The notes below the pieces were generated by a model, which was not told the origin of the DNA, ran no database searches, and was given only the letters and a program-made list of their open reading frames with translations. The translations under genes and the position numbers were made by a program. A DNA stretch of 64,000 nucleotides from the NCBI RefSeq assembly GCF_022539315.1, contig NC_066313.1, positions 70,435,934 to 70,499,933 of the forward strand, in the 5' to 3' direction. The stretch is from Serinus canaria (taxonomy: Eukaryota; Chordata; Aves; Passeriformes; Fringillidae). Of this stretch, positions 12,706 to 21,299 are shown piece after piece; the first letter of the stretch is position 1, and each line of letters begins with the position of its first letter.

Positions 12706-13158
12706 TTACTCTTGCATTGGTAGTGCATTTTGGTTTTCAAGTTCAGCCAGACAAGTTTTGATGTTTGAGTATTCCTTCAACATTTTGTGCTCATCCATTG
12801 TGTCCTGCAAGGAAAGGACTTTAATAGCAACTGAAAGATGACTGCAAACTTCTGTTTATTTGAATAGTAGGTATGAGAAACAATCTCATTATTTTAGGTG
12901 CCTACATTCAGGGAAATCATACCTGTATGTATTTTTCCAGTGCTCCAACAAAGTTACAAAAAACAGGGTAAAATCTTTCTTCTGTTTCTACAGTGACTAG
13001 ACCATAAAAAGGTGACATATGGCTTGACACTTCTTACTTGATTGCAAATAGTGTTTCAACTAAATCTTGTCCCATCAGATCCTAGCGATTTCTTTTGAAG
13101 GAAAAGAAAAAATCTTTTGGCTTCACCTGGCTTCACAGACATCAACAGCTTCACTTTA
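12706..13158 (-). CDS. Candidate last three exons of an unidentified spliced gene
   Basis: Three minus-strand blocks can be joined in one frame. Block 1, 13158-13127 (32 bases), follows ATTTACCTTTCAG and ends CCAG|GTGAAG. Block 2, 12996-12923 (74 bases), follows TTTTTATGGTCTAG and ends ATACAG|GTATGA. Block 3, 12804-12706 (99 bases), follows CCTTTCCTTGCAG and runs 32 codons to TAA. Phases agree at both junctions (1+2 bases, then 0). The product would contain KVKLLMSVKP, then VETEERFYPVF and GALEKYIQ, then an acidic-basic helical stretch (DEHKMLKEYSNIK, CLAELENQ) that could form a coiled coil. The introns would be about 130 and 118 bases. Two further upstream blocks (about 13275-13215 and 13518-13460) can be added in phase, but one implied intron would be only about 58 bases. 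I do not recognise the protein. Open runs of this length do occur by chance in AT-rich DNA, so this is a candidate only. Confidence 0.3.
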
Positions 13159-13920
13159 CTGAAAGGTAAATAGCAGTCCTACACACTGGATTCTTGTTTT
13201 CTAGATTTCTGAGCACTTAAACATTTCAGAGTGTTCAGGCTGAATGATGGTGGTGGTCTGTGAATCTAATAAAAATGCAATCATATGCAATTATTAATAT
13301 AAATAGTCATAAGAAACAAAGCCTGTATAACAATATAGGAGATCCTGGAAGTGAGCTGAAGCACTGGATTCTTGAACATGCATATTGTTTTATGGTTAAT
13401 TAATTCCATGGTTTTATTGGAGTCTAAATCTCTTGTGTGGCCTTAGTAAAGTGCAAACAGTATCATCTTACCAGGAGTAAATGGCATGGATGAGTCAATT
13501 TGTGTAGAAAGGAAATAATGTCCAAATTGCTGGTTTTACTACAACATTCTTGTTCCATGCTTAAGAGCATTAATATTGAACCCCTTGTCATTTTTTTCAA
13601 AGGGAATATCACAAATAAACCCTGGAATTGCAGTTCACAACTTCACAGTTAATTTTTTTTTTCTACTATTATGTAAAAATTCACCGTTACATTCCAACAG
13701 CAGTAGAACTAACTAGCTCGAGCTACCATGAGTTCCCTTATGTGTTCTAGTTGCCACCTTTTTCAGGTGCATTTCTCACATGTACGACAGCTAATTTGAG
13801 AAAGAATCTTGTGAGAAAGAACTATAAATTTTCTCTCAGATTTTTCTTTCCATTAATTCCAGATTTGTACATGTTTGCAAAAAAACATCAAGTGCTTTTC
13901 TATGGTGACTTCTTTGCGTT
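13159..13920. other. Flank between the candidate exons and the LTR element
   Basis: AT-rich sequence. On the minus strand several short open blocks lie beside plausible splice sites (near 13590-13530 and 13518-13460), but they conflict in frame and one has a poor acceptor. A 12-base palindrome (TAGCTCGAGCTA) occurs near 13712. No feature beyond this could be supported. Confidence 0.45.
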
Positions 13921-13926
13921 GTAGAG
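13921..13926. repeat. Left target-site duplication of the LTR element (GTAGAG)
   Basis: GTAGAG directly abuts the left LTR and is repeated at 17368-17373 directly after the right LTR. The six-base length fits alpharetrovirus/ERVK-type integration and shows that both outer ends of the element are intact. Confidence 0.93.
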
Positions 13927-14310
13927 TATTACTGCGGGTTTTCTGAGGTCTTAGGATGAGGGAAGAGACGAGACGTTGACTCCATGCATCAGAAGGCTTT
14001 GATTTATTATTATATGATATATAAGATATAGAAACTATACTAAAAGAGTAAAGAGAAAGGTTTCACTACAAAGGCTATGCTAAGAATAGAAAAGAATGTG
14101 TAAACTGAAGTCTTCTCAGCCCCAGACGGGCCGAACAGGTGAATTGTGATAGGCTCTTAATTGGAAACAGTCTGATGGGGCCAATCACAGATTTTCCCGT
14201 GGCATTCCACAGCAGCAGATAAGAATTGTTTAGTTTGTTCTGAGGCTTCTCAGCTCCCAGGAAAGGAAAAATCCTAAGTAAAGGATTTTTCATAAAATAT
14301 GTTGGCAACA
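13927..14310 (-). mobile_element. 3' LTR of the element (left copy)
   Basis: The 384 bp read on the minus strand from TGTTGCC to GTAATA. The copy contains CCAAT-type boxes in both orientations (ATTGGCC, CCAATTAAG), an AT-rich TATA-like stretch, and an AATAAA (plus-strand TTTATT at 14003-14008). It differs from the right LTR at three positions. The AATAAA lies close to the TATA-like stretch, consistent with the short R region known in avian alpharetroviruses. Confidence 0.93.
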
Positions 14311-14322
14311 TCTCACCCTTTT
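14311..14322 (-). promoter_or_regulatory. Polypurine tract
   Basis: Directly before the 3' LTR the minus strand reads AAAAGGGTGAGA, eleven purines in twelve bases. This is the expected site for priming plus-strand DNA synthesis. Confidence 0.8.
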
Positions 14323-14490
14323 AAGTCTAGTAAATTAAAAAGAAATGCAATCAAAAGATCAATCAAATGCTGGTGTGGAACCATCAGGGAAACCCTTCAC
14401 CTGCAAAACACCAAATTCCCATCACATCACCAAAACAATCTTAAAATAGAAGAAAATGCAAAAAACAGTCCAAGGAAAGTTCATTGCTTC

Positions 14491-14634
14491 AAGTCCAGAC
14501 AGCTGAGTTTCAGGAAAAGGTCCAAACTGAAGATGCTCTTCTTTGACAGTGCTGAAAAGTTCAAGTCCAAACAGCTGGGTTTCAGAAAAAAGTCCAAACT
14601 GAAGATGTTCTTCTTTGAAAGTGCTGAAAAGTCC
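14491..14634 (-). repeat. 72-bp tandem repeat, two copies, in the element's 3' region
   Basis: Units 14491-14562 and 14563-14634 are equal in length and match at about 65 of 72 positions. They share AAGTCCAAAC-like starts, TCCAAACTGAAGATG and GTGCTGAAAAG. The unit length is a multiple of three and the plus strand is open across it, but that is the antisense strand of the element. The repeat lies between the open reading frame and the polypurine tract. In avian sarcoma/leukosis viruses, direct repeats near the 3' end help export unspliced RNA. A similar role here is inference only. Confidence 0.9.
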
Positions 14635-14714
14635 CTTTTGGTCCTGAAACAGGCTTGCAAAATTTTCTAATTTTCTGAGCTGCTAGCTCGTTCAACTCTT
14701 TTTATTTAATTTAA

Positions 14715-14737
14715 TTTTTTTTTTTTTTTTTTTTTTT
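14715..14737 (-). repeat. Internal A23 tract (element sense strand)
   Basis: There are 23 consecutive T on the plus strand, so 23 A in element sense, lying exactly where GC-rich sequence (above 14738) gives way to AT-rich sequence (below 14715). No AATAAA precedes it in sense direction within the adjacent 60 bases or so. It may mark an old poly(A) junction captured by template switching, or a simple homopolymer expansion. Confidence 0.85.
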
Positions 14738-15195
14738 GAAAGAGCAGTAGCAGACAATGGCCCACTGAGGCCCCAAACCGGCTGGTCCACCAGCCACCGT
14801 TTGCGGGGGCCCCGGCCCCCGTGGAGGGAACAGGGACGCCAGACCTGGCTCACAGAAAGGTGGCCCAGGTCCCGACGAGGGGAACAACGCCCCCAAACCC
14901 AACAGGCGCTGGCCGGGAGGCCCAGGCCCAGGGAACCGAGCCAAACGGCCCAGACCCGGCACGCGGAGCGGGCTCTGTGTTCTCTCAATCCGGCACACAG
15001 CTGCCGATCTCCGGGCAGCATAAGTGACCGAACGCTTCATCCCCGCTGAACCGGCGCAGACCAGCAGCTGGGGAAGAAAAGCTTTCCAGGGGAACAACAC
15101 CCCAGGCCTGGGGTTGCTTTGTCCCCACAGCAGATGAGCGATGCTCACTTTGCACTGTGTCTCCTGCCTCTGCATCGCAAATGCAAAAGATGTTC
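14738..15195 (-). other. GC-rich segment after the gag-like frame
   Basis: The sense strand downstream of the long frame's stop stays GC-rich and holds a second open frame. That frame runs from a GTG at 15199 (overlapping the TGA stop by four bases, in the -1 frame) for 162 codons to the A23 tract, where it ends in a Lys run. It has no ATG at its start and no recognisable protease, zinc-knuckle or polymerase motif. It could be a remnant of a downstream gene or a by-product of high GC. I do not assign a function. Confidence 0.5.
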
Positions 15196-16665
15196 TCACT
15201 TTCTGCCCTCGGTACCACCCCCACCCCCTGCGGGCAGGGGACCGGAGACAGAAGGCTCAGGAGACCCTTCCCCCACGCCGCAAGGGCGCGCGGGGGGAGT
15301 CAGGCATTCCAACCCCCAGCGGGAAACCCCGAACCAGACTCGGGTCAGCCCGCGAAAAACACCGAGTTTGAAAGCAAGCAGGCGGCCCGATCTTGCTCTC
15401 AGCTGCCCAGCCACACCCCCCGCACGGAGGGGCAAGCCTGAGTCCCCTTCCCCCGTCCCAGCTCCCCTCGCAGGGGCAGCCTCGGGACAGCCCGAGAAGC
15501 TCGGGGAAGGGTCCCGGCTGATCGCGGGCGCCGCGGCGGCCGCCGCGGTCGGGTCCGATGACGGTTCCGCTGGGAGACTCTCAAGCCCAGCCCCCTCCAC
15601 CGGCACAGCAGCCGAAGGCGAGGCCGCCGCGGGGGTCGGTGGGGGCTGCAAAGCCGGAGGGAGCGCATTCCCCACCGGGCTGGGGACAACCGCCGCCGCG
15701 TCTTCTCTGGGTACCGGAAGCTGCAGCGCAGGCGCAGACAGAAAAGCCGGCGGAGCGGACACGGAAGGTGGCAGGACAGCCGCGGGGGGCGGCAGGGGCG
15801 CGGTCACGAGCTCTTGGTGATCGCTGTTGAGTGTGTCGCCTAGCAACTCGGGCGAAGCTGAGGGAGGCGGTGCTTTTCCCACGGGAACGCCAACAAGCTC
15901 TGCTGGAGGCGATGGATCCACCCCGGCCGGAGGCGGGCCCACGGGAGGAGCTGCGGGTCCCGGCCCCTCCTCTGGGGCGGGCAGGGGCGGGGCCCTTGGC
16001 CCCGGTTCAGATGACAGAGCCAACCCACCTCCCCCCTGAGAGGAGCCAGGGGGGGGCTGTGCCATCGGCGCGGGATCCAAGGTCGCAGAAAAAAACTTTT
16101 CTTCTGCCGCGGGCAAAGTTTCGCCCCCCCACTCCGATTCGGGGGGGCTGGAGACTTCCAGGCAGCGGATTCCGACAGGTTTGCCTTTTTCCAGCTCCAG
16201 CGAGAAGGGAGACAAGCCCCGTGCATCTGCAATCCACTGATATGTTGAAGCTTTCCATTTCAAAACTAGGAAAAGAGTTCTGAAATGCTGGTAGATCGAA
16301 GGAAAACCGAGTCCCCGGTAGAAAAGACCTCTGATAATGAATTCCATGCATTCCCAAACATATGAGTCAAAGGCATACAGCACATCAGAGAAAAATCCAT
16401 GGTACTTTGCCCACCGGAAAAACTCATAGAAATGTGCCGTTAGCATAGGAATGCTGTCCTCATCACCCCATTTTCGCCAGAGGCCAATAAGTTTCTCCTC
16501 TGAGGGAGAGAATGGAACCTCCGTCTCCGTAGGCACTCTCTGCCATAATCGAATCTGACTCACACGAAGGGCAGCATTTTCAGGAAAGGCAGTGGAAACA
16601 GTACCTTGCGACAGTGTGCTCTGGGCTTCAGCAGACTGCTCTGTGCCGCGAAGACACCCAGACAT
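15196..16665 (-). CDS. Gag-like open reading frame of the LTR element
   Basis: The frame is open from a TGA about 75 bases upstream of TTG 16686, but the first ATG is at 16665 (context ACAAGATGT), giving 489 residues to TGA at 15196. Residues about 1-165 are rich in Trp, Phe and Tyr and look helical (LWRKWGDED, FYEFFRWAKYHGFF, YVWECMEF, FRTLFLVLKWKASTYQW). Residues about 170-489 are a low-complexity Pro/Ala/Gly/Ser region with repeated PPPP and APP motifs. Its position, first after the primer site and leader, matches gag. A helical matrix-like head followed by a Pro-rich linker would fit the front of a Gag protein. No capsid major-homology region, zinc knuckle or clear PPxY or PTAP late motif was seen, and the second residue is Ser, so no myristoylation. 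Its intactness in a young insertion suggests recent selection or too little time to decay. A captured cellular sequence is an alternative. Confidence 0.65.
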   Translation of the reverse strand: MSGCLRGTEQSAEAQSTLSQGTVSTAFPENAALRVSQIRLWQRVPTETEVPFSPSEEKLIGLWRKWGDEDSIPMLTAHFYEFFRWAKYHGFFSDVLYAFDSYVWECMEFIIRGLFYRGLGFPSIYQHFRTLFLVLKWKASTYQWIADARGLSPFSLELEKGKPVGIRCLEVSSPPESEWGGETLPAAEEKFFSATLDPAPMAQPPPGSSQGGGGLALSSEPGPRAPPLPAPEEGPGPAAPPVGPPPAGVDPSPPAELVGVPVGKAPPPSASPELLGDTLNSDHQELVTAPLPPPAAVLPPSVSAPPAFLSAPALQLPVPREDAAAVVPSPVGNALPPALQPPPTPAAASPSAAVPVEGAGLESLPAEPSSDPTAAAAAAPAISRDPSPSFSGCPEAAPARGAGTGEGDSGLPLRAGGVAGQLRARSGRLLAFKLGVFRGLTRVWFGVSRWGLECLTPPARPCGVGEGSPEPSVSGPLPAGGGGGTEGRK

Positions 16666-16983
16666 CTTGTCTCGGAGACTTTCCAAAAGGTTCTCTCTGT
16701 GGCCAGCCTCGGCTGTGAACTCTGTCCAATTTCAGGATCGTCAGTTCTTCAGCTCCTGGCTAGAAGCCACTCCTGTGGTCCCTGGTGTAGGTGACCATCA
16801 ATGCTAAACACTCGGGGTTCACCCAAATGTAGCAATGCTCCTCTGGGCTTACCAAATGAAGAATTCTTCTTCACTCAGGGTCCAATTGCGGTGATTTCTT
16901 CACTCGAGGCACCATCTGTCAGTTCTGTCCTCGGTGTTCACCTTTCGTGGTGGTGCTCCTTTTTTCACTCGGGGGTCACCATT
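16666..16983 (-). promoter_or_regulatory. 5' leader with repeated primer-site-like motifs
   Basis: The leader of about 320 bases lies between the 5' LTR and the ATG. On the sense strand a motif of the form GGTGA(A)CCCCGAGTG(AA) recurs: 16981-16964 (the primer site itself), 16942-16926 (GGTGAACACCGAGGACA), 16914-16898 (TGGTGCCTCGAGTGAAG), 16884-16869 (TGGACCCTGAGTGAAG) and 16824-16807 (GGGTGAACCCCGAGTGTT). A possible splice donor (CATTTG|GTAAGC) falls at 16853-16848. The leader would also be expected to hold the packaging signal, which cannot be identified by eye. Confidence 0.6.
16964..16981 (-). promoter_or_regulatory. Primer binding site, tRNA-Trp type
   Basis: Two bases (AA) after the end of the 5' LTR the minus strand reads TGGTGACCCCCGAGTGAA. 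The first ten bases match the tRNA-Trp primer site used by avian leukosis/sarcoma viruses exactly, and about 14 of 18 match overall. The two-base spacing is the standard arrangement. It fixes the LTR boundary and the direction of the element. Confidence 0.88.
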
Positions 16984-17367
16984 TATTACAGTGGGTTTTC
17001 TGAGGTCTTAGGATGAGGGAAGAGACGAGACGTTGACTCCATGCATCAGAAGGCTTTGATTTATTATTATATGATATATAAGATATAGAAACTATACTAA
17101 AAGAGTAAAGAGAAAGGTTTCACTACAAAGGCTATGCTAAGAATAGAAAAGAATGTGTAAACTGAAGTCTTCTCAGCCCGAGACGGGCCGAACAGGTGAA
17201 TTGTGATAGGCTCTTAATTGGAAACAGTCTGATGGGGCCAATCACAGATTTTCCCGTGGCATTCCACAGCAGCAGATAAGAATTGTTTAGTTTGTTCTGA
17301 GGCTTCTCAGCTCCCAGGAAAGGAAAAATCCTAAGTAAAGGATTTTTCATAAAATATGTTGGCAACA
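16984..17367 (-). mobile_element. 5' LTR of the element (right copy), promoter
   Basis: The 384 bp read TGTTGCC to GTAATA on the minus strand. In transcription order there are inverted and direct CCAAT boxes, an AT-rich TATA-like stretch around 17100-17073 (TATATATC), then AATAAA at 17065-17060. Transcription should start shortly after this and run leftward through the gag-like frame. Confidence 0.92.
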
Positions 17368-17373
17368 GTAGAG
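17368..17373. repeat. Right target-site duplication (GTAGAG)
   Basis: An exact match to 13921-13926, directly abutting the end of the right LTR (TTGGCAACA). Confidence 0.93.
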
Positions 17374-17559
17374 CTTCAAGCTCTAGTTTGGGGTCTCTGA
17401 TGGTTTTTGGGTTTTTTTCAGCTGTTCTCTTTTTTTAAATAAGAGAAATTATATTAGTTCTTTTCACCTACTAAATGCCTTCTCTAGTCTCTCTTTGTTC
17501 TTTTTGCCATCTCTGTGTCTAAGAGACATGGCAAAGGGACAGTGACAAAGAACATAGAT

Positions 17560-17815
17560 GAGGAAATCAATTACTTTATTTCTCTTAGCTTTCCCTGGTG
17601 AGACAGATGCGCAGTGGATAAGACGAGTGTCAAGAGACACAAGGTGGAACACTGAAAATTCCCACCACATAACAGAGAAAATAATTACCACAAGAGCTGT
17701 AAACATAAGAAAAGGTTGTCTTATAGGGGTTGAAGAATCTCCACCCTTGAGGTTCAAGAGTCAACTTTTGAGCACAAGTTTGGATGATCTTCAGAGGTCC
17801 CTTTGGCCTTAATTT
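17560..17815 (+). mobile_element. CR1 LINE 3'-end fragment
   Basis: The last 110 bases follow the CR1 3' end pattern: GAAGAATCTCCACCCTTGAG, then TTCAAGAGTCAACTTTTGAG, then TTTGGATGATCTTCAGAGG followed by TCCCTTTGGCCTT. CR1 is the dominant bird LINE and its copies are usually 5'-truncated. The left boundary is uncertain, and no terminal ATTCTGTG-type repeats remain. Confidence 0.65.
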
Positions 17816-18689
17816 TTCTCTAAACCAATGTACCAATGAAAAATAAAAAGAAAATACATTCATTAATTTCTCTCATGATCAGTTATTGAGTATTTGGGAT
17901 ACTGTGCATATAGGTTTGTTGTTTTTATTGCTTGTGGATTTTTGTTTTATACTCTGCTCTATCACTTCTTATGCATAACACAGGGTCTTCTGACTAAAGT
18001 TAAGGGATACTTTGTATCACAGTACAGAAATCATCAGAGACAAAATTTGTCTGATTTAGAGAAAAGGGTGAGTGCTATGCTCTTCCTTCTATACTTATAC
18101 ATTCAATGAGTAATTTTAAAAAGCCTAAAATTACTCTTATGGATATGTTAATTTGTTTCTGCCACAGTTAACCACAACAGGATCTATTTTAAAAGCTATG
18201 TTGCTACTTTCTTCTCTGACACTGATTTTATTCTTTTTCATTTCCTTTCACACCAAGGAAGAAAAATTCAGTTAAACCCTTGTTGGAGCAAACAAACACA
18301 TATACAAAACCAACCAAACAACTAACCAAAACTTAAAAAAGAAGTCTGTCCTGACTTGCTCCATTCTACTGCTATCCAATTTCAGGTCAAGGAAATTCAG
18401 TCATAACTAGAATGATACAAGCATATTTTGCTCAGTAACCCAGGGAGCAGGTCCTCTTTTTGCAGTTGCCAAAATATTCTGTCTCCCTTCCATTTTAGAA
18501 CATTAAAAGCAGAAGAACAGCAGTCACAACTGCAACATCCAGCTGCTTCACTGTTTTTTCTTTCCCCTGGCTGTTGTCATAAATTAACAGGTTCCCTTGC
18601 ACAGCCTCAGATTCCTGGAGAGGCATCTTGTTGAGATGCCTTAAGTCATACAGCTACAAACTGGTACAACTGTCATCCCTATCCTTACA
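17816..18689. other. No gene recognised
   Basis: Unique AT-rich sequence with an A/C-rich patch near 18290-18340. Part of 18400-18689 may be further degraded CR1 joined to the fragment that follows, but I could not align it confidently. Confidence 0.5.
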
Positions 18690-18995
18690 GCAGGGTGCAG
18701 GAAATTATAGTCCCCTCAGTCTTACAACAGCTCCTGCAAAAGTTATGGAACAAAGGCTCCTCTCATAAGCTGAATGAAATATGTGACTGGAGAAAGGCAT
18801 CCTGTATTCCTCAAGGGCAAATCATTCTTGGTAACTTGATTGCCTTCTATGACAAAGCAACCTGCTCAGCTGATGTGCATCAAGGGGCGGGGCATCTTGG
18901 TCTACCTGGATTTATCCAAATCTTTCAATAACATTTCCCACAGCCTGCTTCTAAAGATGCTGATGCATTATGGACTAGACAAGTGGTCTGTGTTG
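18690..18995 (+). mobile_element. CR1 LINE fragment, reverse-transcriptase region
   Basis: The plus strand carries degenerate CR1 ORF2: TTCCTCAAGGGCAAATCATT, then GTAACTTGATTGCCTTCTATGA, a CTGGATTTATCCAAATCTTT block (the Asp-Leu-Ser-Lys motif region), then CCCACAGCCTGCTTCTAAAG. The frame is broken and the copy is dead. Confidence 0.75.
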
Positions 18996-21299
18996 TACTC
19001 TCCACTGTAAGGAAACTCTGAGTTGATCTCAATATTTTGGTACAATCTGACTAAAAAAATATAACTACAAGTGAAAATGTTACAAAATATTTAAGTGTTT
19101 TTAGTCCCTAAAATAAAGATTTGCTAAATATGAAAATAAGCCTAAAGAAGTTGAATCAAACTGGAGAACAAAGCCCCTCAAATCCCAGGTCTACTATATT
19201 TATAAAAAGGTAGCTTGAAAAGAAATTTCTCCATTGTTCATTATATTCTTACTGGGTGAAATCCTATTACAGTTACACGAAATATATACCATTTATTATT
19301 TTGCTCCACAATATAGTACTAGAGCCTACCTCCTCCTCTCACTTATTTTAAGTAAATAAAAGCACTTCTGGGTTTAACTCTGTGACCCATTGACAAGATA
19401 ATTTATTGGACTGAAAGGACTCTGTGGAAAAACGTAAAAATCTTAAGCTCAAAACTGCCACAACTTCAGGCTTCAGGAAATGAACAAACTGCTGAGCATT
19501 GTACAAGTAAGGAAGAGAACCCTGTATTTCAGTCCTTGAACAGAATTAATTTCTCAGGTTAATGAACAGCAGTGCAGTAAGATAAACAGATTGTCAGCAG
19601 ACTAGTTTAGCCAGTAGGAGGTAGACTTAGTACTTTTCTTGCTTGCCTTTTTTCTCTGATTACAATGGTCTGAGCACAAATAAGAGATAAGAATGGGGAC
19701 TATTTTCTTCTTGAAAGAAATGCAGACCATTTGAATCACTCAGGCTTTCCTTTACATCCACTATGTTTTTTTGACATTATTTCTGTTTCATTTGACTGTC
19801 CCGTGCTCTTCATGACAACCTAACTTTATAATGCAGTTCTTCATTCCAACCTTAGGATGCAGGAAAATAAGATCTGTCCAGGATACTAGTTATCCAGTTT
19901 GGGGGCTAAAAATACTTTTTACTTTTGAATTATTTTCAACTAATATGGAAGTATGGTGCAAAAGAGAAATTGAGATCAAGAGAAAAGAATTACCAAAAAC
20001 CAAGTTCAACAGGTTGTAGAATACTAGCTGAGTGGACAAAATGCATGCTCTTGTGACACAAGAAATAGAGATTTCTATGCCACAGTATCTTCAGAGAAAT
20101 CATTGTCAACAAGAAAGCAGCTTCAATAGAAGGTATAAAGAGTAATCTCAAAACTAATTTCACAGGAATCTTTGTGATTGTATCACAAATAGCATGCAGG
20201 GAGTTTATTGTTTTAATATCAATTTATCCATCCTATCTGTCCAATAGGTATAAAATACAAAGCTCCTACTTTTTAACCTATAATTTAAAATAGTGAAGGT
20301 ATAAAATTCTTGGCACTAAAAAAAATAATGAATCAGTAAGTTGATTTGCTGTTAGCACCAAACACTGTAGAAATTTTGAATTGCTAGAAAACTCCATTTA
20401 TGTGCTCAAAGCTCACTTAGCATCCACACATGCACGGGAAAAAAAAAACCACTGGAAGTTATTCCAATTTAAAGACAAGACAGTTTTGTGAATTCCATTT
20501 AACTGCTTACATGCTTCTTCACTAATTCTCCTCCAGAATTTTTTCATATTCAAATAGTTTTTTTTCATATGCTGTTCATAAGATTTTTTTGCCACGCAAA
20601 ATATGCTGGGTGCACATCTTTTGGTAAGCCACAAGAAAATTAAACCCATGTCATTCACAGGAGCATACATTATCCAACAAGATTATAAAGAACTATTATG
20701 TGTGGCAGAATATGTTAGCTGGTTTTAATTTCAAATTCAGGTGAAATTTTATCAATAGAGATACAAGAACCCAATTTGTTTATTTCCTAGAGAAAGAAAT
20801 AGATTTATTCAGTTATCTTTTTTTGGTTGTTTTTGTTGTTTAACCTGTCATACAATGTTTGCTGAGATCAGGTTCTCCAGTAGCAGAAGAATATATACAT
20901 CTTTCACTAAATATTCACTCAATAACAAAGTAAAAGTAAAAGTAAAAGTAAAACTCCTTTGCCTTGAGCAGAATAGCATCTTTTCAGGTAAGTGTGAAAT
21001 TGAAGTTGCAGCTCTCATTCTGTGAATGAGATCAGTAACTCCAGGTAGCCATTATCTATTCCTTTACTTTCTTGCAGAAGTGATATAAAAAGAGATCAAA
21101 CACCAAATTTAGCACATGATGACTATGCTGAGGAGAATATCAGGAAATCATGAAAGGAGGAAAGGAACATTCTGCAAAACACAGTGCCTAGTATGACATT
21201 AGTTATCTACAAGATGCAATTTGACTTGGTTCTACCCTTTGGAATCTCTTAACGCTATCTCCAGACTGCTCCAGAAGTTAGGGTAGGCCCTTAAGTCAG
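18996..21299. other. Unique AT-rich DNA, no gene recognised
   Basis: Nothing is supported except a short (AAAGT)n run listed separately. The minus-strand frame of 85 codons at 20413-20670 shows no domain. Confidence 0.55.
20927..20953. repeat. (AAAGT)n short tandem repeat
   Basis: Five AAAGT units in a row, ending in AAAAC. Confidence 0.9.

Larger units (their letters stand above)
13927..17367 (-). mobile_element. Complete short LTR retroelement, non-autonomous, tRNA-Trp type
   Basis: An element of 3441 bp lies in minus orientation with two 384-bp LTRs, a 6-bp target duplication (GTAGAG), a primer binding site at 16964-16981 and a purine tract at 14311-14322. The LTRs differ at three positions by my count (two in the first nine bases of the plus-strand left end, one in CAGCCCC versus CAGCCCG), about 0.8%, so the insertion is recent. 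The interior carries one long open frame and nothing resembling reverse transcriptase, integrase, protease or envelope. It therefore could not copy itself and presumably borrows enzymes from a related provirus. The tRNA-Trp primer site and 6-bp duplication place it near avian alpharetroviruses or ERVK-like elements. As I recall, the chicken ART-CH elements (short, defective, tRNA-Trp primed) are built in a comparable way. GC content jumps sharply between about 14740 and 16200. Confidence 0.92.

Noticed and set aside
14299..14670. Plus-strand 123-codon Lys-rich frame with a 24-residue repeat
   Set aside because: It is antisense to the element. The peptide repeat is only the 72-bp DNA repeat translated.
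15119..15820. Plus-strand open frame of 233 codons and several shorter ones within 14800-16300
   Set aside because: They lie antisense to the element's own frame in very GC-rich DNA, where stop codons are rare in every frame. Composition is low-complexity Gly/Ala/Pro and no domain is seen.
16964..16981. Possible tRNA gene fragment because of the tRNA-Trp match
   Set aside because: Only 18 bases match, at the exact position of a retroviral primer site. No cloverleaf can be drawn around it.
17132..17365. 77-codon minus-strand frame inside each LTR (also 14075-14311)
   Set aside because: The right copy lacks an ATG start and lies in U3 regulatory sequence. No family resemblance was seen, so both copies are explained by LTR duplication.
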